Source: DATBDE01 sp045805605
GTDB lineage: Bacteria > Actinomycetota > Thermoleophilia > Solirubrobacterales > Solirubrobacteraceae
Length of the DNA: 64,000 nucleotides
Direction: 5' to 3'
Assembly (NCBI GenBank): GCA_045805605.1
Contig: JBJMKX010000074.1
Span: 44,645-108,644, forward strand
In this document: positions 15,680 through 22,127 of the stretch, piece by piece
Position numbering within the stretch: the first letter of the stretch is position 1
Layout of the letters: each line of letters begins with the position of its first letter
Notes under the pieces: model-generated
What the model was told of the DNA's origin: nothing
The model's database searches: none
What the model saw: only the letters and a program-made list of their open reading frames with translations
Translations under genes and position numbers: made by a program

Positions 15680-16966
15680 GTGCGCGCGCTCGTCGTCTCG
15701 GACACCCACTTCGGCGCCTGGACGGGCGATGACCTGCTCCGCCACGACTGGGCGCTTGCGCGGCTCGGGCCCCTCCTGGAGGACATCGACGAGCTCGTCC
15801 TGCTCGGCGACCTGTTCGACTTCCTCTTCGCCAGCGTGCCCGACGCATTCGCGGCCGCCGACCCGTTGTTCGGCCTCCTCGCCGACCGGCTCGGGGGCAG
15901 ACGGGTGGTGTGGCTGGCCGGTAACCACGACCGGCACATCATGGCCCGCGAGCTCGAGACGCTGACCGAGGAGATGCTCGCCACCGGCCAGGACGCGGCC
16001 GCCGTCGGTCCCAGCCTGCGGTCGCGCAACTTCTTCCAGCGCTTCCTCGAGCGCCGGCTGCCCGCATGCGAGGTGCGGATCGAGTATCCGGCCCACCGTG
16101 TGGGCGACGTGATCTGCTGCCACGGTCACTACCTCGACGCCCACGTCCAGGGGTCGGTCGCCAACCGCATGTTCACGCGCGGAATGCGCCGCGTCGGCGG
16201 GGTCACGACGCACGGGCGCACGCTGCGCATCGAGGACTACGAGGCTGCGACCGGGCCGCTCACCGAGCTCCTCTACACGGTCGCCCAACTGCCGAGCGGT
16301 ACCGCCGCCCAGAGGGACCTGCTCGACGAAGTGAGGCGCATCGGGCGCATCGTGCGCGCGGTGGCAAGCCCGGGCCGCGAGGCCGAGCGGCTGGCCCGCG
16401 AGCTCCTGGACCGAGCCCGCTCGCTCGTGCGCCCGGGCGGCGGACTGGAGGGGGCCACGAGCGTGCCGGTCCAGACCGCCGGCGACGCCAGCGCCAACCT
16501 CGCCCGCGTGCTCTCGCCCGACACGCCGGTCGAGCGCTCGCTGCGCGCCTACGCCCAGGTGGCCAAGAACCTGGGCTGGGACCGCAAGGCCGGCAAGCTG
16601 GTCTTCGCCCACACCCATCAGCCGCTGTCGGCGGTCAGCGCGCTCCCGCTCGAGGGCGCGCCCGGCGGACACGTGCGCTTCTGGAATACGGGCAGCTGGA
16701 TCTACGAGCCGACGCTGGGCTCGCTCGACAGCTACGAGCGCTACCTGCGCATCGCCTGGCCCGGGACCGCGGTGCTGATCGACACCGAGCGTCCCGAGCC
16801 CGAGCTCATCTCCTGCCTGGCCGACCTCAACCCTCTGCCACCGGCGACCGAGAAGCTCGCGCCCGATGCCGCCCGGGCGGCCTACCGGCGGGCCCGCGAG
16901 GCGGAAACGCTCTACGCGGCGTCGGAGCGGTTTTCCGGCGCGTCGGCCACGAAACGCGGCTCGTAG
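15680..16966 (+). CDS. Calcineurin-like metallophosphoesterase (LpxH-like core)
   Basis: 428 residues, GTG start. Metal-site motifs in order: VVSDTHFG near 6 (D-x-H), LVLLGDLFDF near 39 (GD), WLAGNHDRHI near 76 (GNHD), VICCHGHYLD near 146 and VFAHTHQPL near 308 (HxH). The core is like UDP-2,3-diacylglucosamine pyrophosphatase-type phosphoesterases, but about 120 residues are inserted between the last two motifs (helical, RARSLVRPGG region), making it longer than LpxH. Gram-positive actinobacteria lack lipid A, so another phosphoester is the substrate. No signal peptide or membrane segment. The 3' end overlaps a small antisense gene. Confidence 0.85.
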   Translation: MRALVVSDTHFGAWTGDDLLRHDWALARLGPLLEDIDELVLLGDLFDFLFASVPDAFAAADPLFGLLADRLGGRRVVWLAGNHDRHIMARELETLTEEMLATGQDAAAVGPSLRSRNFFQRFLERRLPACEVRIEYPAHRVGDVICCHGHYLDAHVQGSVANRMFTRGMRRVGGVTTHGRTLRIEDYEAATGPLTELLYTVAQLPSGTAAQRDLLDEVRRIGRIVRAVASPGREAERLARELLDRARSLVRPGGGLEGATSVPVQTAGDASANLARVLSPDTPVERSLRAYAQVAKNLGWDRKAGKLVFAHTHQPLSAVSALPLEGAPGGHVRFWNTGSWIYEPTLGSLDSYERYLRIAWPGTAVLIDTERPEPELISCLADLNPLPPATEKLAPDAARAAYRRAREAETLYAASERFSGASATKRGS

Positions 16967-17094
16967 GTATCGACCTTGATCTCGCGGCACTCTTCGCCGC
17001 ACGTGTCGCAGACCACGACGAAGCGAATCGCGTTGAACTCCCGCGAGTAGCGGCCGATGGCGCTGTGGAGTCCGGAGTGGTCGCACCTGGTCAT
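16912..17094 (-). CDS. Small Cys-rich (zinc-ribbon-like) protein
   Basis: 60 residues from an ATG preceded by a good Shine-Dalgarno (GAAAGGA, 7 bases upstream). It has CDH near residue 4 and CDTCGEEC near 31-38, a pattern that could bind one zinc ion. The final 55 bases run antisense to the end of the phosphoesterase gene, so the two genes converge and overlap. It is compact, hydrophilic and soluble. Function unknown; the strong ribosome-binding site argues that it is real. A TTGACA hexamer lies upstream on the same strand, but without a convincing -10. Confidence 0.65.
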   Translation of the reverse strand: MTRCDHSGLHSAIGRYSREFNAIRFVVVCDTCGEECREIKVDTYEPRFVADAPENRSDAA

Positions 17095-17206
17095 GGATCC
17101 GTCCTTTCGCCAGTGTGTTTGACCGCGCAAGCACAAGCTCGGCGCGTGTCAAGACCCTTGATGGACTCATATACAACGGAGCGGACGCCAGCGAATTGCG
17201 TTCTTA

Positions 17207-17707
17207 CTAGCCCAAGCCCGCGTCGATCTGCCGCGCCGCGCGGACGATCGGGCGCGAGAACTCGCCTGACCGCAGCCGCCGGCCCACCCGCCGCAGCTGC
17301 ATGAAGTCGCCGCTATCGCGTGCCCTGATTGCCGTGGCGAGAATGGCCGCTAGCGCGCGGAACGCCGCCACGAGCCGCCGGTTCGGCGCGGCGGCCGCCG
17401 GCGGCGGGCGGGCTCCATCCAGCCGGTCGGCGGCCCGCAGCGTGGCCCGGCGCAGCCGGCCCAGCGCGGCGGTCAAGGCCGGCGCATCCACCGCACGGAG
17501 CGACCGAAACGCGCGCCGCTGGGCCGCGGCGTACGACATCAGCACGCCCTCGACCGCCGTCCGGTAAGCCGCCACCTGCTGCGCCTGCCGGTGCCGATGG
17601 ACCGGCGCGGCCTCGGACGGTCCGCCCCGCGTGGTCCCGCCGTCCCCGCCGCCGCATCCCGCGACGAGCACGGCACAAAGCGCGAGCGCGGAAACGAGGC
17701 GCGGCAC
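17207..17707 (-). CDS. Putative lipoprotein of unknown function
   Basis: 166 residues. A lipoprotein signal (LVSALALCAVLVAGCGGG) places the lipidated Cys at residue 18, followed by a Gly/Thr linker. The rest is two to three helices rich in Ala, Leu and Arg (AYRTAVEGVLMSYAAAQ and later LVAAFRALAAILATAIRA). It should sit on the outer face of the membrane. GTG start. No homologue is recognisable by eye. The gene downstream is the Zn-ribbon protein and the one upstream the DnaC-like ATPase; no functional link is apparent. Confidence 0.7.
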   Translation of the reverse strand: MPRLVSALALCAVLVAGCGGGDGGTTRGGPSEAAPVHRHRQAQQVAAYRTAVEGVLMSYAAAQRRAFRSLRAVDAPALTAALGRLRRATLRAADRLDGARPPPAAAAPNRRLVAAFRALAAILATAIRARDSGDFMQLRRVGRRLRSGEFSRPIVRAARQIDAGLG

Positions 17708-17763
17708 GGTGGGCGGACCTTATTCTCGCCCCGCTCGGGCACCGGCTCTCCCCCACGCCGCGC

Positions 17764-18462
17764 TCAGTCGTGCCGTGAATAGGTGAGCCGCGCGTCGTCC
17801 CCCTCCAGGATCACCGGGTCGCCGCACATCTGCAGCAGGCGCGAGTACGTGCGGGCGCCGATGTGGTCGGCGAGATCGGAGACGTCGGAGGTGAAGACGA
17901 TCGAGCGCTGATCCTCGTAGCGGCGGTTGATGACGGTGTAGAGCTGCTCGAGCACCCACTCGTTCTGTCGCGCCACCGCGAGGTCGTCGACGTGGAGGAG
18001 GTCGACGCCGGCGAGCCGGTCGAGCAGGCCGAGGTAGGACTGCTGAGAGCCCTCGTCGTAGGTGTCGGAGATCGCGGCGAGCAGCAGCGGCGCGGTGTAG
18101 ATCGCCACCGAGCGCCTCACGCGAAGGGCGTGCTGCGAGACGATCATCGCCAGCGTCGTCTTGCCCGTCCCCTTCGGCCCCGCGAACCACAGCCCTTCGC
18201 CCTCGTCCAGCCGCCGTTCGATGTTCGCGCAGAACTGCCGCACCTCGGCGACGATTCCCGGGTCGATCCGGGTCACCGGGAAGCGATCGAAGCCGACGTC
18301 GCGGTAGCGCCGCGGGATGGCGTGCGAGAGCCGCCGCGAGCGCCGGACCGCGACCCGCTGCGGCATGCACCGGCACCGCCGCGCGCCGCCATCGCCGACG
18401 ACCCATCCGGACCCGTCGCACTCGCCGTAGGGACAGTCGAAGTCGGCCACGGCGCCAGTCAA
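17764..18462 (-). CDS. DnaC/DnaI-like helicase-loader ATPase with N-terminal zinc finger
   Basis: 232 residues. The N-terminus carries a metal-binding pattern CPYGECDGSGWV then RCRCMPQR (about 10-34), as in Gram-positive and phage DnaC proteins. The AAA+ core shows LWFAGPKGTGKTTLAM near 92 (Walker A), GVDLLHVDDLAV near 150 (Walker B) and sensor region RSIVFTSDVS near 187. DnaC/DnaI proteins load the replicative helicase; IstB, a transposition partner, shares the core, but no transposase is adjacent. Start is uncertain: TTG at 18462 or GTG at 18450. The 95-residue gene upstream on the same strand could be a partner. Confidence 0.78.
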   Translation of the reverse strand: MTGAVADFDCPYGECDGSGWVVGDGGARRCRCMPQRVAVRRSRRLSHAIPRRYRDVGFDRFPVTRIDPGIVAEVRQFCANIERRLDEGEGLWFAGPKGTGKTTLAMIVSQHALRVRRSVAIYTAPLLLAAISDTYDEGSQQSYLGLLDRLAGVDLLHVDDLAVARQNEWVLEQLYTVINRRYEDQRSIVFTSDVSDLADHIGARTYSRLLQMCGDPVILEGDDARLTYSRHD

Positions 18463-18542
18463 CCACCCCGAGCGGACCGCAGCGAAAGGAGACGCCGCAA
18501 GTTGCGGACCTGACGCCCGATGCCTGACGCCTGGTCCCTCTG

Positions 18543-18830
18543 CTATGGCACCCGCCGCGAGAGCCGCGCCAGCTCTTCATGGCACTCAACGACCCGCTTC
18601 TTGACGACATCCTCGTCGGGACGATCGTGAACGAGGTCCCACGTCCGGTCGGCGACCTCGCCGGCCGTGTCCGGCGTCGCCCCCTGGCACAGGCGCTCGA
18701 CGAGCTGCAGCTCGAAGGTCTCGATCTGCTTGAGCGGCTCGCCCGGCGGCATCTTTGGCAGCGGCTCGCGCACGGCCTCCTTCCAGAGAGTCGTCGCGAT
18801 CAGCAGGCGGTTGCGCAGCGACGCTGCCAT
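18543..18830 (-). CDS. Small hypothetical helical protein
   Basis: 95 residues from the ATG of MAASLRNRLL. Mostly helical and charged: LLIATTLWKEAVREPLPK, then QIETFELQLVERLCQGATPD, TAGEVADRTWDLVHDRPDEDVVKKRVVECHEEL. It is co-directional with the DnaC-like ATPase 80 bases downstream; the gap holds a perfect CCGCAA-G-TTGCGG repeat (18495-18507) and two copies of CCTGACGCC. No family recognised. A role alongside the ATPase is only a guess from adjacency. Confidence 0.5.
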   Translation of the reverse strand: MAASLRNRLLIATTLWKEAVREPLPKMPPGEPLKQIETFELQLVERLCQGATPDTAGEVADRTWDLVHDRPDEDVVKKRVVECHEELARLSRRVP

Positions 18831-18864
18831 CGGCTCGATCGGGCGGACCCTACCGCGACGGCGC

Positions 18865-19551
18865 TCAGCGTTCCGGGCGGTAGCGGTAGCCGAATCCACG
18901 AACGGTGTCGATCGGCTCGCTGTCGGTCGCCTCGGCCAGCTTGCGCCGCAGGTAGCCGACGTAGACCTTGACCTGGTCGGTCGGCCCGCCGAGCGCCTGC
19001 TCCCAGACCAGCTCGAGGAGCTGGTCGCGGCTGAGCACCTGATTTGGGTGGCGCACGAACGTGGCCAGGAGCTTGAACTCGAGGGGGGTCAGGGCGACGT
19101 GGCGGCCGTTGACGGTCACGCGCGCGTCGGCGAAGTCGATGTGGACGAGCCCGTCGTCGTAGACCACCATCTCGCTCTCGCGGTCGCCGGCCCGGCGCAG
19201 CAGGGCCTCGACGCGCGCGACGAGCTCCTGCCGGCCAAACGGCTTGGTCACGTAGTCGTCGGCCCCGGCCTTGAGCCCGCGAACCTTCTCGAGCTCGCCG
19301 TCGCGGGCGGTGAGCATCATCACCGGCACGTCGGAGAGGTGGCGGATCCGCTCGAGCGTCTGCCAGCCGTCGAGGACGGGCATGGCGGCGTCGAGCACGA
19401 CGAGGTCGGGCCGCTCGTCGTAGAGCACCCTCAGCGCCTGCTGTCCGTCGCATGCGGCGGTCGTTCGAAGCCCGGCGCGCTGGAGGAGGGTGCAGACGAC
19501 GTCGCGCAGATCGTCCTCGTCGTCGACCACGAGGACGTGCGAGCCAGCCAT
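18865..19551 (-). CDS. Two-component response regulator, OmpR/PhoB family
   Basis: 228 residues. Receiver domain 1-120: acidic pocket VVDDEDD at 8-14, phospho-acceptor Asp54 in LVVLDAAMP, Thr/Ser in MLTARD and Lys in YVTKPFG. DNA-binding winged helix about 130-228: VHIDFADARVTVNGRHVALT, TPLEFKLLATFVRHPNQVLSRDQLLELVW and the C-terminal hairpin DTVRGFGYRYRP. All phosphorelay residues are intact. It is divergent from the histidine kinase at 19690, which is its probable partner, and a PhoB-type direct repeat sits just upstream of its start, suggesting autoregulation. Confidence 0.94.
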   Translation of the reverse strand: MAGSHVLVVDDEDDLRDVVCTLLQRAGLRTTAACDGQQALRVLYDERPDLVVLDAAMPVLDGWQTLERIRHLSDVPVMMLTARDGELEKVRGLKAGADDYVTKPFGRQELVARVEALLRRAGDRESEMVVYDDGLVHIDFADARVTVNGRHVALTPLEFKLLATFVRHPNQVLSRDQLLELVWEQALGGPTDQVKVYVGYLRRKLAEATDSEPIDTVRGFGYRYRPER

Positions 19552-19566
19552 CCGCCGACTCTAACG

Positions 19567-19586
19567 CCTCTTCCCAACCTCTTCCC
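19567..19586 (-). promoter_or_regulatory. 11-base-period direct repeat, candidate response-regulator box
   Basis: Two identical 9-mers, read GGGAAGAGG on the minus strand, at 19567-19575 and 19578-19586, spaced exactly 11 bases start to start. OmpR/PhoB-family regulators bind tandem direct repeats with an 11-base period. The box begins 16 bases upstream of the response-regulator start and lies in the 138-base divergent gap with the histidine kinase. Confidence 0.5.
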
Positions 19587-19689
19587 CCATGTTTCCGGAC
19601 TCACGCCCAAGGCGCTGCAGGGTTTTGGCCCACGTGCTCCGATCGTCCTCCTCCCGGTAGGCACGCGACGATAGGGTGGCTCCCAGAGC

Positions 19690-20925
19690 ATGGACGCCGA
19701 CACCAGCCCCCGCCGCGCGCGCGAGCTGAAGGGCTTGGCCCAGCTGGCGCTGGACGATCCCACCGAGACCATCGAGAGCGCGCTCCAAGCCGCTCGCGAG
19801 GGTCTCGAGATGGAGATCGCCTACCTCGCCGAGTTCACCGACGACGAGCAGATCTTCCACACGTTCGCCGGCGACCTCGACACCCTCGACATCGGGGAGG
19901 GCTCCGCGATCCCGCTCGCGGACAGCTACTGCCAGCGGATGTGCGACGGACGCATCGGCAACGTGGTCGGAGACGTTCAGGAGGAACCGCAGCTGGCCTC
20001 GCTCGCGCTCACCGAGCGGGCGAGCATCCGCGCCTACGTCGGCGTTCCGCTGCGCTTCTCCGACGGCCGCCTGTACGGGACCTTCTGCTGCCTCTCGCAC
20101 GCGCCGGATCCCGACATCGGCGACCGCGAGGTGCGCTTCATGCGGGTGCTGGCCAGGCTCGTGGCCGGCGAGCTCGAGCGCCAGGAGCTGCACCGGGAGG
20201 CCGACCGGCTCAAGGATGACTTCGTCGCGCTCGTCTCGCACGAGCTGCGCACGCCTCTCGCGTCGATCATCGCCAACCTCGAGGTGCTCGAGGACGAGAC
20301 GCGCGAGGTCTCCGCCGACGGCCAGCGGTTCCTCGGCGTAATCGACCGCAACGCGCGCCGCCTGCTCCGCCTGGTCGGCCAGCTCCTGTTCGTCGCCCAG
20401 CTTCAGGCCGGGCGCCTGCCGGCGGCGCGGGCGTGGGTCGACTTCGATGCCGTCGTCGCCGACGCCGTCGAGTTCGCCCGGGCCGGCGCCGAGGCCAAGC
20501 GGATCGATCTTGCGCTCGAGGCCCCCCGGCCCGTCGGCGAGCTGTGGGCCGACGGCGACCGCGTGGCCCAGCTGTGCGACAACCTGATCTCCAACGCGGT
20601 GAAGTTCACGCCCGAGGGCGGCCGCGTGCAGGTGCGCGTCGGCCGGGACGACGGCAACGTGCGGCTCGAGGTCCAGGACTCCGGTATCGGCATCCCGCTG
20701 CGCGAGCAGCCGCGCCTGTTCGAGCGGTTCTACCGCGCTTCGGCGGCGGCCGAGCGCCAGGTGACCGGCGCCGGCCTCGGGCTCTGGATCGCCGAGGCGA
20801 TCGCCCGCATGCACGCCGGCACCATCGACGTGGCGTCCGAGGTCGGCGTCGGGACGACGTTCACCGTCGTCATGCCGGAGGCCACCCCTCAGGCAGGGCA
20901 AACGGCTGCGCCCCGAGCGCGATGA
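19690..20925 (+). CDS. GAF-domain sensor histidine kinase
   Basis: 411 residues, soluble (no membrane segment). GAF domain about 15-165 (GEGSAIPLADSYCQRMCDG and YVGVPLRFSDGRLYGTFCCLS), then HisKA with phospho-acceptor His184 in VALVSHELRTPLASII, and the HATPase domain with N-box CDNLISNAVKF near 297, G1 VQDSGIGIP near 330, F-box LFERFYR near 343 and G2 TGAGLGLWIAEA near 357. All kinase motifs are present. The GAF may sense a ligand or light; the conserved Cys residues CQRMC and CC are of interest. Divergent partner of the PhoB-type regulator. Its last 56 bases overlap a convergent gene. Confidence 0.93.
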   Translation: MDADTSPRRARELKGLAQLALDDPTETIESALQAAREGLEMEIAYLAEFTDDEQIFHTFAGDLDTLDIGEGSAIPLADSYCQRMCDGRIGNVVGDVQEEPQLASLALTERASIRAYVGVPLRFSDGRLYGTFCCLSHAPDPDIGDREVRFMRVLARLVAGELERQELHREADRLKDDFVALVSHELRTPLASIIANLEVLEDETREVSADGQRFLGVIDRNARRLLRLVGQLLFVAQLQAGRLPAARAWVDFDAVVADAVEFARAGAEAKRIDLALEAPRPVGELWADGDRVAQLCDNLISNAVKFTPEGGRVQVRVGRDDGNVRLEVQDSGIGIPLREQPRLFERFYRASAAAERQVTGAGLGLWIAEAIARMHAGTIDVASEVGVGTTFTVVMPEATPQAGQTAAPRAR

Positions 20926-21298
20926 CGAGCGCCTCGCCGCGGCGTGCCGCGATGGTCAGCGGCACGTCGGCGTCGGTCGTCGCCCACTGCACGGTCAGGA
21001 CACTGCGGCCGGGGTAGCCACCGGCCAGCTCGCGCACCGCGCGGGCCGCCATGGCGATGGCGCCCATCGGCGCGGTCAGCTCGGCGCGCTCGGCGTCGAC
21101 GTCGGGCGGCGCCAGCGGATGGACGTGCGGGATCGGCCCGGGGGCCGGTTCGCCGGACGCCGCCTCACCGGCGGCGACGTCGACCAGCAGCGGCGGCGCG
21201 TCCGGGCCGAGGTCGAGCACGAGCATGGCGCCCGCCGCCCCGGCGGCGGCCACGAAGGCGCGCAGGGTGGCGGCGTGCTGTTCCGGGCCCTCGCTCAA
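20870..21298 (-). CDS. Hypothetical protein coupled to TetR gene
   Basis: About 142 residues if translation starts at the TTG at 21296-21298, which overlaps the TGA of the TetR gene (TTGA); an internal ATG (MLVLDLGPD) would give a shorter form. The sequence shows strands LLVDVAAG and SVLTVQWATTDADVPLTI, a Pro-rich middle and LVIALGAQPFALP at the end. No family recognised. Codon use matches a real gene and the operon position behind a TetR gene is typical of a regulated partner. The 3' end overlaps the histidine-kinase gene on the other strand by 56 bases. Confidence 0.5.
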   Translation of the reverse strand: MSEGPEQHAATLRAFVAAAGAAGAMLVLDLGPDAPPLLVDVAAGEAASGEPAPGPIPHVHPLAPPDVDAERAELTAPMGAIAMAARAVRELAGGYPGRSVLTVQWATTDADVPLTIAARRGEALVIALGAQPFALPEGWPPA

Positions 21299-21933
21299 AT
21301 GCCGCTCGGCAGCCACAGGTGGCCGTCGAGCATGCGCTCGAACCCCACCCAGCAGAAGTTCATGAGCCGCAGCGCCTGCAGGTCGGGCGGCTCGTCGGGA
21401 TGGTCCAGCCAGTAGTCGGCCGCCGCCATCGTCGCCCACGTGAGCATGTGCGCCAGCGACTCGATGTGCGTGCGCATGTCCCGGCTGATGCCGTCCGCGA
21501 CCGCGTTCTCGGCAAGCAGGCCCCCGAGAATCTCGGCCATTCGCGCGCGCGCCCACGAGCCGCCGGCTTCCACGGCCGCCGAGCGGGTGGCCTCGAGGTA
21601 GACCACGCGCCAGCCGTCGCGGTTGTCGTCGATCCACGCAAAGAAGGCGTGGAACCCGCGCCACAGCCGCTCGTTGGGCGGCAGGTCGGGCGCCGCGGCG
21701 GCGCTGCGGACGGCGTCGAAGAGCTTGCCGGCCTCCTCGCGCACGCACGCGTAGAAGAGCCCGCCCTTGGACTCGAAGTAGTTGTAGAGCATGGGCTTCG
21801 AGACCCCGGCGGCCTCGGCGATGTCGTCCATCGAGGCCTCATCGAACCCGTGCCGGGCAAACGCCCGCCGGGCGACCGCCAGCATCTCCCGCTCGCGGAC
21901 CTGCCGCGGCACCTTCCCCTTCGGGACCGGCAT
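21295..21933 (-). CDS. TetR-family transcriptional regulator
   Basis: 212 residues. N-terminal HTH: REREMLAVARRAFARHGFDEASMDDIAEAAGVSKPMLYNYFESKGGLFYACV (about 14-65), with the usual basic N-terminus MPVPKGKVPRQV. The C-terminal ligand domain is helical with a Trp-rich segment (WVGFERMLDGHLW). The motif SKPMLYNYF resembles regulators of membrane-lipid or efflux genes, but the ligand cannot be inferred. ATG start. The hypothetical gene at 20870-21298 follows with a 4-base overlap. Confidence 0.92.
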   Translation of the reverse strand: MPVPKGKVPRQVREREMLAVARRAFARHGFDEASMDDIAEAAGVSKPMLYNYFESKGGLFYACVREEAGKLFDAVRSAAAAPDLPPNERLWRGFHAFFAWIDDNRDGWRVVYLEATRSAAVEAGGSWARARMAEILGGLLAENAVADGISRDMRTHIESLAHMLTWATMAAADYWLDHPDEPPDLQALRLMNFCWVGFERMLDGHLWLPSGI

Positions 21934-21969
21934 TCGGACAGCTTGCCACCTCGCCGGATACCGGGGTGG

Positions 21970-22053
21970 TCAGGACGCGGACCGCGGCTGGACGAGACCG
22001 CACTCGTAGGCGAGCACCACCGCCTGGACGCGGTCGCGGAGGCCCAGCATGGC
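21970..22053 (-). pseudogene. Remnant of a LuxR/NarL-type HTH C-terminus
   Basis: About 27 codons ending in a stop at 21970 read MLGLRDRVQAVVLAYECGLV, which matches the last helix of LuxR/NarL-family response regulators (KLGLRDRVQAVVxAYExGLV). The rest of the domain is absent: immediately upstream the same frame is low-quality sequence. On the plus strand, 22066-22139 reads like a membrane helix (GLIAAVTLILLVLTVSRLYV) without a gene around it. The gap between the TetR gene and the coiled-coil gene therefore holds debris of two lost genes. Confidence 0.5.
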
Positions 22054-22127
22054 ACCGCCGGGGTCGGCTACCAGGGCCTGATCGCCGCGGTCACGCTGAT
22101 CCTGCTGGTGCTGACCGTCTCGCGGCT

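Noticed and set aside
15680..16966. Assignment as LpxH of lipid A synthesis
   Set aside because: Only the metal-binding core matches; there is a 120-residue insertion and the organism appears to be an actinobacterium without lipid A.
17764..18462. IstB-type transposition ATPase and hence an insertion sequence
   Set aside because: No IstA transposase, terminal inverted repeats or target duplication are visible nearby, and the N-terminal Cys finger is typical of DnaC/DnaI-like loaders.
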